Source of the DNA: Setophaga petechia
Taxonomy: Eukaryota; Chordata; Aves; Passeriformes; Parulidae
Length of the DNA: 64,000 bases
Direction of reading: 5' to 3'
Assembly (NCBI GenBank): GCA_024362935.1
Contig: JANCRA010000004.1
Coordinates: forward strand, 21,181,621 to 21,245,620
The position numbers were made by a program, and so were the translations under genes. Below the pieces are notes generated by a model that worked only from the letters and a program-made list of their open reading frames with translations, ran no database searches and was not told the origin of the DNA. The stretch's first letter is position 1, and each line of letters opens with the position of its first letter. Of the stretch, positions 12,801-27,800 are shown in pieces.

Positions 12801-15800
12801 ACGTGGTAGAGTCACCATCACTGGAAATATTCAAAAAGACCTGTAAATGTGGCGCTTGATATGGTTTAGCAGTGGGCATGACACTGCTGATTGGACCTGA
12901 ACCTAAACAATTCTATAATTCTGTATTTGTTACTGTATTGACCATCATCTTAATTTGATTGTTTTAGTAATGTCAAGGACAGCTTGTATTCCTAACATGG
13001 TCAAGCCAGAATATTTGTTCTGTGATAATATTTTACTGGGAAGCCATGTTGATCAAAACAGTTCCTGTTTCACTTAATTGTATTAAGACCATTCTGCAAA
13101 AACTGATAAGTAAAGGAAGACTCCTTTTTACTGAAATTATGTTTTATGTGTTTTAAAAAGATATTTCTCAGAATGGCACATTAGTCTGTTATGACATTCA
13201 GCAAGGAAAGTCACTTTCTTGAATTGATGAGGAAAAAAAGAATAAAATTAGGAGTGTTGTAACCTGCAGGTCCGTATTGAGTCTTTTAAAAAATTGCACT
13301 TTGAGGTATGGTTCCGGTATTGGGTGTCATGATAGTACTTAGTTATGGTAAGTCCAAGTTTTTTGTGAGATTTAGTAATGTCCTTCTCAACACCGTTCTG
13401 TTAACTAGGTCTTGTGAATTTTTGCGGGTAATGTCAGATTCCTTAGGTTTCCTTGTAGTTACACTTTCAGTAGAAAGCATTCTTGACAAACTTATTTCTT
13501 GAACTGCAGGGCAGAGGGTTCATGTGTTGGCATAATGGCTTCATTTCTGAGATACCTCTATTGTGAACCATCCCAGTTACGGGAATATGCTGAACTGCGA
13601 ATGGGTTTACTTAAGATCTTACTGCAACCTCTTGGGCCAAAGCGCAAAGAAGCACCCTCCGTGCTGGAATGTGAGATTCTTCGACTTCTGTGTGATTTGA
13701 TTCCACACTTGCAGGTACAGCTGTTGGCTGACCCTACCTTTTACAAACAGATATTATCAAAAATAGCAATAGTATTATTATTATTGTTGTTGTCTTTCAA
13801 GTGTGCAAATATAGCATTATTTTCCATTTTCTGTAGATGCAATTTGTTGATAATATATAAATCTAACAAACTGTCTCATTCTGGTAGAAGATAAGACTTT
13901 ATTTGTTCAAATCTGATACACCTGCTAAGATAGTAATTGAAACATGTTTACTGTAATGACTTCTGTTTAGTTGCCTCTGTAAACATACAGTAAACTTGGA
14001 AAGACAGTCATGAGAAAATTTTCTTAAATGGCAAGATATTTGTCAAAACCTTACAGTTTTATCTTGAAGTGGATAATATTAAAACTAAACAAACTATATG
14101 AGAAGTATGATCTAAGTACTTCTAGACATTCCTTTCTCACTCTTTATAACAGAGTGATTAGTGGGTCTGAACACAAAATTTAGTTGTTCTGGAATGTGCT
14201 GAAGGTTTTGAACGTTTTTTTAAGTTGCACAGTGATACATGATAGGAGCTAGGGATTTAATCTTACAATCCCCTTTGGTTATAGGCCTGTGATGTTGGTT
14301 AAACTTAAAAGCTCTGCTTTTCCTCATGCGTTACTGTGATACCAGTTAAGCTTTTTGTACCTGTGTTTTCCTTCTTCTTTTGATATTAGGACAAAGCTTC
14401 AGATAGATGTATTCAGCCAAACATGAGGTGCTTTGTCCTTATTGCTATGGAGAGAGGCTTCATTAATATGACTAATATAAAGCTAAGTAGGCTTCTTATA
14501 AGGATATTTAGTAGCATCTTTCTGCTATGGCATTTTCCCTGAAAAGTCTTGTACTCATAACTACTTTCCACAATCTTTTGGAAGACATATAGCTTCCATT
14601 ATACATGTTTATCTTGGTTCAGGTCTATTCCTTATGATGATGGGCACATGCTAACCTTTTCTAGTCACAGAGAGATTTCTGATGTTGTTTCAATTTTACC
14701 CAAGCTTCAGTATAACATTGTGTTTTAAATGTATGACCAAGCTTCAGGCTTGAAAACATTTAGCCATAAAAATGGCACTGAATAAAACTTACAAAATTAG
14801 TTATAAATCTTTCTTTCCTTCATACATGTTGGCATTTATTTTTTTTAAACCAGAAATCAGTTCTTTTTTTAAAATAGAAATAATATTTTCAAGCTTGTAT
14901 TAATACTTGAACATTTTTGTTTTGCCTGAGTTACAACTTCCACAATGGAAGGTACTTCCTTCAAGAAGCCTGTTTGATGGACTGTTTTATAATCTGTCAA
15001 TTCCTTCCTCTTCTTTCTCTGAACCTCAGGTTATTCTTATACTTTAATTTTAGCATAGCTTAATTTAATTCTCTGTGTAATATAAATGCTGGAATGTTTC
15101 CCTGTCATTTTGTCTGATAGCATCAACCAAGCTGTCAGAAGTACAGCTCTTCACTTGTACACTTTTCTGCTTATCAATTTAGTGAGATTTCTGCTTAAAG
15201 CAGATTATTTATAGGAAAAAAGGGAATAAAAATCAGGGTGTGATGCTTAATGCTGGCCCCAGAGTTTGGATCGGAACAGTGTGTTTGTCTGGAAGTAGAG
15301 TTTTCAAGAACAGAATACACTGTCATCCAATACATGGGGACTTTCTGGAGACAATCTGCTTCTTGAAACCTCTTTAGCAAGCATTTAGATATGGAGATAC
15401 TGCTTTTGGGTATCACACTTCAGCTTTTAGTTTTTATGGTAGTTAGATTGGGTGGTGTTCTAGAATCACCACTGCCTTTCTCTTTTGAGACAAATGGTAA
15501 AATCCTGGTTATTTTGTAAAGGAAGTATTGTAGAGGCAGATGTTTCTGTTATAACAATGTTTACTTGTTTAATGAAATCGCCACTCACTTTTTTTGCTGT
15601 TGTGGAAGCCAAATAGCCAAATTGCTGTTGCTTTTGAGTAAAAAGGGATTTTTCTCATCAGCTACCAAGAAATATTTTAATTCTTTCACATGTTTCTCAT
15701 TTTACTTCAAAATATCAAACAGCAGCTCATAAGTTGGTTTTTTCAGGGAAATTGAATAAGGGATTCCTGGCATTAGTTTGTACAGATGTTTCTTCAAAGA

Positions 15801-18800
15801 TTTGGTACTATGCAATAGAAACATAGCAGAACTAATAGAGCTAATTCTAAGTTCTGCGTAGACAGGGAAGGGCACATAAATCATCATGTGTTTTGCCTTT
15901 GTTTTGTTTTAACCACTTTTCTGCAGCTTAAAGACTTAGTGCAAGTTACAGAAGCCTTGTTTTTCCTGCAAGAGCTGTTCCTCAGCCTACTACGCTATCC
16001 TTTGTTTTGGGAAGTTCAGTTATCGCAGCTTAGTCTGCAGCTGTTATGCTTCTGTGAAGTGTGTTTAAATGTCACAGGAGAATGCTCATCTTTGATCTCC
16101 CTTATAGAGGACAACTTTGAGCTCCTAAAAGAGGTAAGAGTATATAGTAAAAATGTAAAATAGTTTTATTAAACTTAAAGATTGTCATGGTTAAGGCAGT
16201 AGGGACATTAATACATGACATTCACCTGACGGTGACCAGTGTTGATTTCAAAAGTTTCAAATTTTTTACCCCTTTTTCAGAAGGTATTGGTTCTGTATAT
16301 ATCAATTCTGTATATATTAATCTTTTAGTACAAAGATTTGTTTAAAGTGAGTTACAACAGTTTGGACTAAGTAGCTAAATGTTCTAATTACTTAGTTAAA
16401 ATGCTATTTCTGCACAGCTATATTCTTCATTGCTCTGTCACTGCATGTGCACTTATGATTCATGAAGATAATCTTACAAAGTTTTGGTAGTTTGCTGTTT
16501 GTTCTGTTTACTGTCACTGAGAAACAGAAGAGACTTGGAATTTTTCCTTTTTTCCTTGTAGGTATTTCCAGTGGACCAGTATATAGTTGGGCTAGCACTT
16601 CTACTTCTGCAAACTCCAGAAAGTCAACAAAAGTCTGTCTTGAGTCTAGGTAAAGCTCATCTTGTGAAAGAGGAAACCACACTCTTAAAACTGTGTCTTT
16701 GCTTCTTCATATTTATGAAATAAGCGCAGCATTCCCCTGGAATTGGGTTGGGTGGTGAAATGGGCTTTCTTTATAAGCAGAATTTTTCCTGGATTTAAAA
16801 AGTAATGGCAGTAAAAATAATTTTTCCTACTACACTGACTTATTCCATTGATGTTAGTGTATTTTAAGCTCCCTGCTGTCTTGGAGCTTATTGATTTCAT
16901 TTGTGAGCCAACAGGATATTCTTAGCTGATGCTCATGCATCCTGAGTGGTTTCTTATTACAGGTATTGAGAGCAGGCATGACGATCATGGCAATGTTTAG
17001 CTGTGCTTTTGACTTAGCAGTTTTGATTAGTGTAGTTATTCCAGTAAAAACAAAGGTCTGTGCTACATTTAACTTTTGTATTTTTTGCTGCCGTCAGGTA
17101 CTTTGCTATAAACAACAGAAATGTTTGTGTCTTTAAATGAAAAATGGCAAAAAAATCTTTTTATATACACATACAGTAAATCTGGTGACCTTTACTTTGC
17201 TCAAATGGAGTGTTTCCTAGAAATGTTATGCCTAAAGGTACCAATGTTCTTTCCTTTTTTTCCTCCTTGACCTTTGTTTTTCCTCATTTTCTCTTAAATA
17301 GCTTACAAGCTCCTTTCATGTTCAGAAACCCAGGACATCTCAACCACAGCCCTTACTTTGGTGATGCCAGTGCTACAGATCTTATCTTCTACAACAGTTG
17401 GAGACTGTCTATCAGGGGATGTTTCTGGAACTACCAGGCAGCAGCTGGCTGTAAATCTTTTGGGAATATTAAAGGAGAAAGGTGTGAAGGATAAACAGGA
17501 ATTGGTAAATTGATAAAGTTTCTTTCCTTTTTGGGGGGCAGGTAGGAGAGGCATTAAAAATTTTTTCTGCACAAAGCCTAGCTGCTTGGGAAAGACTTGG
17601 CATGTGTGAATTTCTTTGTGTGATACATTCTATGGGAATGCTTGAAAATTTGTATAGTCCATAAAACTAGAGCACCAGTGAAATGAAAGTTTGTTTCTTT
17701 GCTAGATATTGGTTTTATTTAGCAAATGAGATTTTTTTATTTTAAGAGACCGTATAGATTTAAGAATTCACCTGTATTACTAAGCAACAGGATTTAGCAG
17801 AAACCAAGGTTACTTATATTTACTCTGTTTCTTTCAGACTTGTTTATTCTCTGCATCTCTTTTTCCTTACTGCTGTGTGTGACTGTTATGTACTATTCTT
17901 TCTACCCTCGCTGAAGAGAGTTACATAGCACCTAAGTGTCAATTAACAAATTTTGTCTCATTAACCTGAATCTTTTTATATGTTCTCTTGGGGTTTTTTG
18001 GGTTTTAGTTATTTAGTTATGTCCACTTCTCTGCCATGTATTTGTTTATCTGCACTATTCCAAGAACAGGTGACAGCAAATCTCTTTGATCAAGATGTGT
18101 CTAGCAGTGGAGTAGCTAAGCTCCCATACTGCTTTACACTCCTGTTTTGTGTAGAGAGGGTGTGATGTGACAAGCTGGAGCAAGATATAATGCCAGTTCT
18201 GAGTCCCACTACTTCTTGACCTGGAATCCTCCACATACTTCATCTTCTATTTCTTCAAATCTGAAAAGGCAAACCCATTTGTACTCCTAATAGAAAAAAC
18301 CACTTTTTTAAAGTTCACAAAACCTTACACTTCATAGTCTACTCTGAAAGAATAGACAGTGGGATGACAGTGGTTACAGCTCATTTCCTTCTAATGGGAC
18401 TTTCTGGGTGCCTGCCTGTACAAATGCCAGTGGAGGTTTGTATCAGTGAAATATCTTCGTCGCATGTCAGTCCTCTATGCTCTGTGTCACTCACATATGT
18501 TTTGTTTTCTGTTGTGTTTTAGAAACTATTTTAGTGTCTTGTCATATAACTACTGTGTTATTGTACAAGATTACAGTGCATTGTGTTATACTGGCTTCCT
18601 GTAAGAGGACTTGGTTGTACTAATTCTGGTATTCTCTTTGCTTCAGAAAAGCATGTGAAAGTTTTTCTGTTGAAGGCCTAAATAATTTTTGATTACTAAC
18701 TTTTTCTGTTAGCCATGTTACAACAGAAAACAGTTGTCTTTGCTGAGAATTCCCTCACAGTTTCCTCACCTGTGTCTCACTAATTCTTGCCAAGTTCATA

Positions 18801-21800
18801 AGAAGTAGCTTGGCAGATCTTTGGTAATTAATGGTTCTCAATGCAAATGGGGAGAGAATAATTTTGCCTGATCACTGTTTGAAATAATTATGCCAATAAC
18901 CTTTGGTTCTCAACTAAAAGATTAAAAAATGTAGATTCTCTTTAATGGTTCCATGATAACAGTCAATTTGTGTTGTAGGATCAGATCAGTGCTAAGAGAA
19001 AAAAATCTTGATTGAATTATCCTTAGACTTACTTCATATTGAAAATAGACATGAAAAAAGGTACTAAAAAGAAAGCAAATGCTATATCCCCAGTGAAGAA
19101 GCTTTGAGCAAGTGTATATAAGAGCAAACATGGTTAAGTTATGGTACATTTTAATAGAATCACAGAACAGCCCAGGCTGCAAGATCATCTAGTCTCACCT
19201 TTCATAGGAAATGGAGCCTGGATGAGGTTGTCTAGTATCCTATCCAATCCCATGATGAAAACATATAGTGATGGGGACTGTACCATGTCCCTGGGGAGGT
19301 TCCAGTGAATGATTGTTTTCACTATCAAAAATGTCTTGCTTGTAATGTTCTCCCTCACCTTCTCCCAGGCATTTTGTATCCATTGCCCTTTGTATTCTCC
19401 AAGTGGCTCTTTGTGAAGGGAGAGCTTCTGTCCTCTTAGTAGCTGCCCTTCAAGTACTGGAAAATAATAACATCCCCCCTTGAGCCTTCACTTCTGCAGG
19501 GTGAAAAGACCTGACTCATGGCACTTCTTTGACCCATCTTCAGTCCATCCACCTCTGTTTTGGAACTGTGGGGGCCAGAACTGGGCACTCTACTCCATGT
19601 GCAGTCTGACAAGCACTGGTGAAGTGGGATGGTCACATCCCTCTCTGTTAGCAGTGCCCCCATGGATGCATCTCAGGATCCACTTTGCCTCAGTAGCTGC
19701 AGCAGTCAGTGCTGACCTGATGTCTGTGTGTTGTCTGCTGGGACCCCTGGGCTCCTCTTGGCAAGGCTGTCCAACAGCTCGTGAGACCTGGCCTGGCCAG
19801 GCTCTTTGGTTTTGTGCTCCCAGGTGCAGGACTCTGCACTCCCTTGGTTGAACTTTACACAGTTCTTGTGGCCTGATCTTCCAGCCTGTTCATATCTCTG
19901 TAAGGTGACTCTCCCTGCTGATGAGTCCCCCTCAACATCCAGTTTAGTGACACAGCAAACATGATGAGGGTGCTTTTGCTCCCATCATCCAGATATTCAT
20001 GGAGACGTTACAACTTGGAGCCCAATACTGATCCTTAGGGGGCCCCACTTGGGACAGGCTGCCCGCCTCAGAAAAGTCCATTGATCAGGAGAAAAGGAGG
20101 TATTGAGAACCAGCATTATCAGTAACTTTTTTCCCGTCCTGTCTAGTAATTGGCCTATGCCTTCCCAGGCTTCTACTCAACTGCTTATGTATCTGATCAG
20201 GCATTTCTTCTTTTTGATATCTCTGATTTATTCCAGTTCCAGCTGAATCCTGACCTTCACATATGTCACTGTGAAAATCCTAGCAAGGATCTTGTAGGCC
20301 CCAGTGGGTGTTTGGCCACCTTTCCATTGGGGGTGTGCTTTTTTATTTTTTGCTTTTAACAGCACTCAGAAGTTAAATGTCCTTTAATGGCTTTTTTTCC
20401 CTTTTGCATTGATGGTAGTGGGGAATATTTCTACCTTTCATGCCATGATTTTGAAAGTTAGGATGGGGCTAGGCCTTCATGTATGCTTTGCCATTGAGGG
20501 ATTTTATATAGGTATATAAGTGTGTGTATGTATATGCATGCACAGCCCCCTATACATATTTTTTTGTTAATAGACTGAAATTTTGTACTTAACTTGCTTG
20601 ACTAGAGTCAGCAATAAAATGAAATTGTGATCATAACCTCCCAATAAGGGGAAAAGGGAGTGAGTATGATTACATAGCAAAACCTTTTGGGAATGTAATG
20701 TGGAATGGCAAATATCAATATAATATTTCAGACTCTACCAATTTTAGCAGTTTTTCTCAGGCACTTAAAAAAAATTTAAAAATAAAGAGAACATCACTAC
20801 CACAAACACAAAAAGAAACCCCACAAACAAACAACACCCTCTCAAAGAGAACTCCAAGCAGCAGAAAACCTTTCATAGGGTTCTGCTTTTGATTTCAAGA
20901 CCTGTTATCTTCTACAAGTGGGCAACTAAACAGTGCATCTTATGGATCCCAGAACTCTTACTTGACCTCCATAGGTCCTTGGATAAAGTTTAAATACCTT
21001 TCTAAATAAATGGAAGTATCACAGCAGTACCCAGAAGACATTTTTGTCTCCAAGTGATCTTTCCAGCCAGAGGAGATAGCACTTCAGTTTGCTGATTTTT
21101 CACATACAATAGTTGTAATGTGTAAGTAATGGAATAAGCTAATTTTAATTTAATTTTTAAAAAGTAATCTAAAATACAAGGGCATTCTTTCTTCCATTTA
21201 TCTACATTCTCCTTTCCTATTAGCCAAAATAAATTTACATTGAATCAAACAGTGCAATTAAAATGAAATTCTGCAGTTTTAATTAGAACAGCCTTTACCA
21301 CTCAGAGTCTTTTTTTTTTCCCCTGGTTATTTAAAGCTGAGTGGATACATGCCTTTTGTATGCTGAATTCTGCTTTCAATGTTCATTTGGGGATCTCTTC
21401 TCTAATACTTTCTTCAGCTCATCTATGTATAATTGTTCTTTACCTGATTACTGCCTGCTAACTACTTTCTTGATAATGTAAAGATATTTTCTAAGGAAGC
21501 AATTCGTGGGAAAAAGATGTCACGTCTTGTATTAAGCCTTCCTGTTTCATGAAAAATTTTCAACTTTATTTTACAGGAGCTTTAAAATATATAGAGATTC
21601 AACCTTAATACCCTTATATAGAGATTCAACTTAAAATTAATTCCTCCTTTGCATTTTACAACTTTCCTGCTGCCAAAGGGTATCTACCATGACTGCAACT
21701 GTTACTGAAAGGGCTATATTTCTGTTACAAGAAATCTATGGAGGAGTGGGGGAAAATATTGGGAAATCCTTTTAACTTCAGCACAATAGTCCTTATATTC

Positions 21801-24800
21801 CTGGTTAATTCCTAGTTTTGTACCCTACATTGCTTAGTACAAATGCCAGAAGTTAGTGTGGCCTTGTCTTAACTTCCTATGAGTATGATTAATAAGTCAT
21901 GTTCCACTAATACTTTCTTCTTTATTTGTGTTTGTGATTAATATTTACTAGTTGATATATTAGCTTTGAGAACAAGGGTTGTGTGTCAGACCAAAGAATG
22001 ATGAGAGAAATACATAATGACTTGATGACATATTTGACATGCTCTCAAGGAGAGAAGATTCTCCAGAAGATCAGGAACCATGTCCAAACAAGTCCATGGA
22101 AATAGTTAACATATAGATGTATTCAAATATGCAATGTATATGTATTTGTTTCAGAAATATAACCCAGTCTGTTAGGTTACTGAGCATGAATGTCATGAAT
22201 TTGAGGAGAATTCCCTATGCCTCCAGGAATAAGCTGACATTAAAGTAATATCAGCTTTCTAACCTAACAAATTGGATTGAGAGTTTAACTTCCCTGTTTT
22301 CAGTGACACAACTGTAGAGTGTTTTGTTCTGAGAAGCAAAGCACTTCTTAAACAAAAAATGTAGAGTCAGGTTAATTTAAACCTGTGATATTAAGTACTA
22401 TTAAGAGTTAAGACAGTTTTTAAAAATAATATAGATGATAGTTAAAATTCTGGGATTATCCTGTTATTGTTAGAAATGTAAGTTTTTAACATACTCGAGA
22501 ATGACAATGCCCATTTTAGTGGGCAAGTAGCACTGCAATTGCCATCAAGAAAAGGAGTGATGGATGTCAGATAAAATGGGGACTTCTGAGCAGGAAATTA
22601 TTAACCCATTGAAACATCTATAATGAAAGAATTCCTATAAAAGATTTTGAAAAAATGTATCACAGTGTATTATTTATATTTATTGCATTGGGACCATAAT
22701 AAATGTTTTGGATGTTACGATTGTTCTTTCATGATATCTTATTTGTTTGAGACATTGATTTGTTCCACTTGTTCTCAGGTGCCCTGCAAACTCCTATGCC
22801 CCATAACCAGCTCTTACAGTTCATTGTATACAACCTGGAAGATCATGGAGCTCTTGAAAGAGAAGTCTGCCGTTACTAAGTGGCTATCTTCAGTGAAGTC
22901 ACTACTACCTTTTAACACTCAAATACCCGCCCATGTTTTTCTTTTGTTGGCTTATCTGTTGATCCAAGAAAACGGAGACAGTCTTCATGGTGTACTCCAG
23001 ACTACAACAGAAATAGCCAAGGCTGATTGTTCTCAGGTAAAGATTAATTTTTAGTGGTTTGGGATTTTTTTCAGGAGTTGGGTTGGATTTTGCAGACTGA
23101 GAGGAGCAAGTCTGCCACAGCTTCATGATGCTAGGTTCAGCAAGTGGCAAGGCTGCATCCCCAGTAGGTACAGTGTGGATCTCTCCAGCAACAGTGCATA
23201 GATGGCCAGTGTGTTGAGAACATGCCCTCTGCATCCCAGTCTCACCAGCTGTTGGCATCTCAGCACTGCAGTTGCTGATGGAGACTGCCCCTCATCCTGC
23301 AGAGATGTGCGCACCTATACTCTCAGCTTGCTCTCCTTTGTGGGTCACTTAGAGCAAAATATGTATTATGTCTCTGTTTTGGAGTATTTTGTGGTTGTTT
23401 AGACTTAGGAAGGAGACTGGCTTATTTGTTGATATTATCCAGGAAGCATGAAAATACAACATGAGGAAGCTGAAAAGGGGCTACCAATAATTTCTAACTT
23501 CTGGTGACCTTATGAATTATTCTCTTTGTTCTTTTATGGTTACTGGAAGACTGCCAAGTTCCTTGTGACACCTTTATTCTTGCTTTTTAGAAATACGTGC
23601 ATAGTCTTTGTCTGCTTCAGTACTGAATTCAAGCTAGAATTATACAGGATGCTTAAATTTACCTCCATAATCTGGAAAGATGAAGGGGATTATATGGAAA
23701 CAGCAATGTAATGCAGAGGGTGTTGTACAGAAACAACTGTAACTTATCTGTAAAACAAGCAAGAGAGAAGTGTTGATTCAGCTTTAATTTATGCCATAAA
23801 GACAGGGTTTATTTTCTTTGGGGTTTTAAAAATTACTTTCTTCAAAGGGTTTGCATGTTCTACAGCACAAAAATGTTAAAAAGTTACAATTTTGACTGTA
23901 TAACTTAAGTGCATGTTGGAAATCTGGTAGCATAAAAATCTTATCTCCAGGAAAAACAAAATCCTTTAAGAAGCAGACAGGTTAGAAGTAGAATGATTTT
24001 GCCAGAAAATAACACTTTTTACCTTCTACAAGCCATTTAGACCTCTTGTTGAGAGGAATGGTGCAGATCTAATCAATGAAAAGGGAAATAATGTAAAATT
24101 TAGAGATAATGAAAAGTGTAATCTGACTATGACAATGTGAACCTAAGCCAGGACTTAGAAACGAGTCTTCCAGATACATTTCCTTATGTAACTGATACAG
24201 GTTTTTGAGGGAAGACACTAAGCTCAAGGAAACTTACAGATGCTCTGTTGGCCTGCTTTATTTTTTTTCAAAGTAGTTATTAAAACTTCAGTTTCTCACT
24301 TAGAAAGCACCTAACTGTGCTCAAAGGTCAGGAGTAAGCAAAATGAATTGCACTTCTATGCAAATGCAAAGCTGAACTGGTGTAGAACCCCCTGGGTATC
24401 TCTTCTTTAACTTAGTTTTTTCTTGAAAATGTTTCTGTAAGTCAGGTTTCAAAATTATTAGAAGTGGTACACCTCAACTCAACTACTAATAGTTTGACAT
24501 GTCCACTAAATAGTTTTAACCAGGGATCCAGGTCCCAGTCCTTGTAAATTAACTATTCTCTAGGAAAAAGGTAGGTAAGACATTCATCTGCCCTGTTGTG
24601 GGAACCTTTCTTTGTTTTCTCATCCAAGCTGCTGCCAGGAAGGCAGGTTTCTTCTTGTGCCTAGCTAGATGTGTATAAATTATCTTCAGATGCTCTGGCA
24701 GTGGACTATCTCTAACCTGTTTTGTTGCATTGGGTCTTTCGATTTTTGTGGACTATCTCTAACCTGTTTTGTTGCATTGGGTCTTTGAGTGGGATGATGA

Positions 24801-27800
24801 ATCAGTGGCATATTACAGGAGAGGGAGGAATAATGCTTTGTTTATTAACTATTTTATATAGTTGCTCAAAATGCAGTTTAACAGTCATACAAGAAAAACA
24901 ATAACTTGCTGAAAAAATACCACTGAAGTAATATGGGACCTGAGCAGAATGGCCTGAAGCTTGACTGTAGGGAATGACTGTTGTGAATTTCATTGGATTG
25001 ATCTAAAATTGCTCCATTGACTTTAAACGAACAGGTTTAGAGACAAAGCAAAGAGCTAGTCAGCAGAATTACAGAAGCTTTAAACAGATACAGGGGAAGT
25101 GATTTAACCTGAAGCTATTAATGTTTAGCATTATGTGAGTGGGGTCTTCTGCGTTGTTTATTCTTATTTTAAGCCAAAGGTTTTGCTCACCAATACAGTA
25201 AGTAAGATTAATGGACAAATTCTGTTGAGCTAATGATTGTGGTCAGACTACCTTAGAATTAAGACACCCTACTTAGAATTAAGGACCTTCATGAAAAAAT
25301 CCTCCCTGGCACTGGGAAGTATGGCTTGTGTCCAAAGGCAATGAGAAGATGAAGTTCAGACTTCATAATATATTTTGTTTCCCTAGCAATCAGCAGAAGT
25401 CCTTGTGAATTAGAAACTATTGCAAAAATGCAGAACTCAACCTGATTTGTTGATACTTTCTTACTGGCTCACATTTTGTCAGCTGATAAGGCGTGTAGAT
25501 GGAGAGCTTTTAGTTTTTAAAATTACTGTGGGCTTTAAAATACTTTTCTGCAAAATATGTAATGTACTTGGGTATCTTTGTAGTAGTATCACATAAAGCA
25601 ATCAGTATAACTGGTAATACAGCAGATGTTCTGCTGAATAGTATTTGAAAATTTGGTATGGAAAAAGTAGTGTACTTCTTTGGGGTGATGTTTCTGTTCC
25701 TAGTCCTCAGTTAAGTGCAACCAAGGACACCATATTCTCCAGTTAGCAACATTTAATGCATTTCTAGCTTTTAAATGATGTATTTTACTCCAAAAGATTT
25801 TAATGCTTTGAAACTTGAACTTACTGTCTGGCTCATTTGAACTTGGCATCACCTGGCATCTGTCTTGCCTCTGACAAGTTATTTTAGTTCTGAGTCTGCT
25901 TAATGGCTTCATAGAGATTATTACAGTGTAGCACTGCACTGAAAGATTATCACATTGTTTCTTATGGGTTCATTGCTCTCTCTAAGGCAGAAGAATTACT
26001 GTAGACAAGTCTCATCTTTCTCTTGCAATAACAGTACAATGAGAGAGAGCACTGAAGCTCCTGCATGGAGCATATAACTGATTACTTTAATAAACTCAGT
26101 CAGCGGTGTGGTGGCAACTAACATTAACATACTGATGGCAAAGTTATACTTCAGAAATTGCTATATTTGGTTCTGTGTTTTATTCAGTTCCACAGAAATA
26201 AATGATGCTTTATAAACTATGGTGGAGGTAAGTGGTTGGAATGTAAGTTAAGAAAGTGAAAAACTGATCATAACACACTTGTTAGACATTTTGAGTCTTC
26301 AGTTCCTTCCTTAGGGTACTTTCTGAAGGATGCTGTGGGAGGTGGTGTGCAGCACAGTAGTTAGAAGGCTGTTCTGGAGAAGTCAGAGGACAGGAATGGA
26401 AAGAAGAAAACAAAAAGTGGTTGTTAAGCCCAATCTTATTTTTAGACAGTCACATCTATATTAACTTGAATCTGTTCCTTTGGTGTTAGGGGCACTTCAG
26501 CACGCAGTTTAAAGCCAGATATTTGTAACAGGTATATTCTGAATACTTTGAATCATGTCCAAATCAAAGTAAACATGGGCTAGACGTTTACTAGCTACTA
26601 CTTCAGCACTTAATGTTGCAGAAGTTAAACAAATAAAGGGTAAAATTAAGAAATGTCTACTTTGGAGCCACTGAATCACCTGTACTCCAGCAGAGTATAT
26701 AAAAATGCTAAGATGTTATGGTGAAAGTCATAGCATAAAAAGAATTGTGTGATGGGGTTTTTTGTTGTCAGTTTATTTAGTGATCTATACAGTCACAGAA
26801 TTCTGCTGCTAGTGAAATTCCATTACTTTGTTGTTCACAAAGGGACACGATTGTTCTAGCTGTGGATATTGAATTGAAAAGCCACAGGTGATTCCCTTGC
26901 AAAATCCAGTTGAAGAATTGTGTTTCAAAACAAAACAGAGTCAGAAAGAGAGATTGCTTTCATGTTTATTCCAATTCTTCAGAGTTCACAACAGTAGCTC
27001 CCATTTTCACACTGAATTGCTGTTTTTATAAGGAGTCTATTATCTAAACTGATGGAACAGTTAAAAAACATCACTAGGTTTAATTATTATACCATAATTG
27101 CTCTTGCAGACATTGTTCTGGTTGTGCTTTTTTTTTGTTTCAGTTTTTTTTTTTTTTTTTCATTATCCTCTCCATGAAGGGAGGCTACAGAATGTTTCTC
27201 TGCATTTATCTCTTCTTTCCCCACTGAGTGAAAGCCTTTTTATGATGCAAGGTAATGGTTTTAGCTGAAACATTTTGGAGTAGTAGTTCTGGACTTTCAC
27301 TATAGAAGAAAGCCCAGAAGAATTTTCTAAAGACTGAGAAATAAAGAGTAGTACGTGGGCTGTTAGGCTTTCTGAAGTAAAATTCTCTGCACAGGCTGCA
27401 GAGACACGTGAAGGACTTAATTGGTCTTTCTAATTGGATGAATTGTCTTTTGCAGAAATTGTTATTACACTCTGTGAAACCCTTGCTGTGCTGCAAGGAG
27501 AAGATATTAAATCATCTGACTGAGGTCACTGGTGGATATAGCACAAGAGTTATTACTGTTATTTGAGGATTATGAGTCTATAGAGGACATGCATTCTTTA
27601 TGGTCTTTCAACTGTTCAAATGAACTATTTTAGTGGTAAATGGCACTTTCTGGGAAGTTCATCTGAAGATTATTTTCTGTTCTTTGGGGTTTGGGAGTGC
27701 ATTAATACCCAAAACTGTAAAATACATTTTTTTTTTCATGTAGAAAACAAATTTAAGGATATATTAAACAAAATTTGTCTTGTACAGGTGGTGCCTGATG

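Larger units (their letters stand above)
10804..13509 (+). other. FOCAD intron 3 of the window, 2.7 kb
   Basis: The first 1.1 kb is very AT-rich (tta/ata runs around 10.92-11.05 kb). It then holds an antisense CR1 tail (11932-12003), a 47-bp palindrome (12074-12120) and a sense CR1 of about 800 bp (12140-12930). Nothing recognised in 12.93-13.5 kb. The acceptor lies in tgaactgcag. Confidence 0.78.
17505..22778 (+). other. FOCAD intron 7 of the window, 5.3 kb
   Basis: It holds one long antisense CR1 (19155 to about 20370) and a small 27-bp-period tandem pair (21588-21630). The rest is AT-rich and shows nothing I recognise. The acceptor is ccacttgttctcag. Confidence 0.75.

Noticed and set aside
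22905..23258. 117-codon - strand frame
   Set aside because: It overlaps exon 8 on the opposite strand and runs into intron sequence; no protein-like features.
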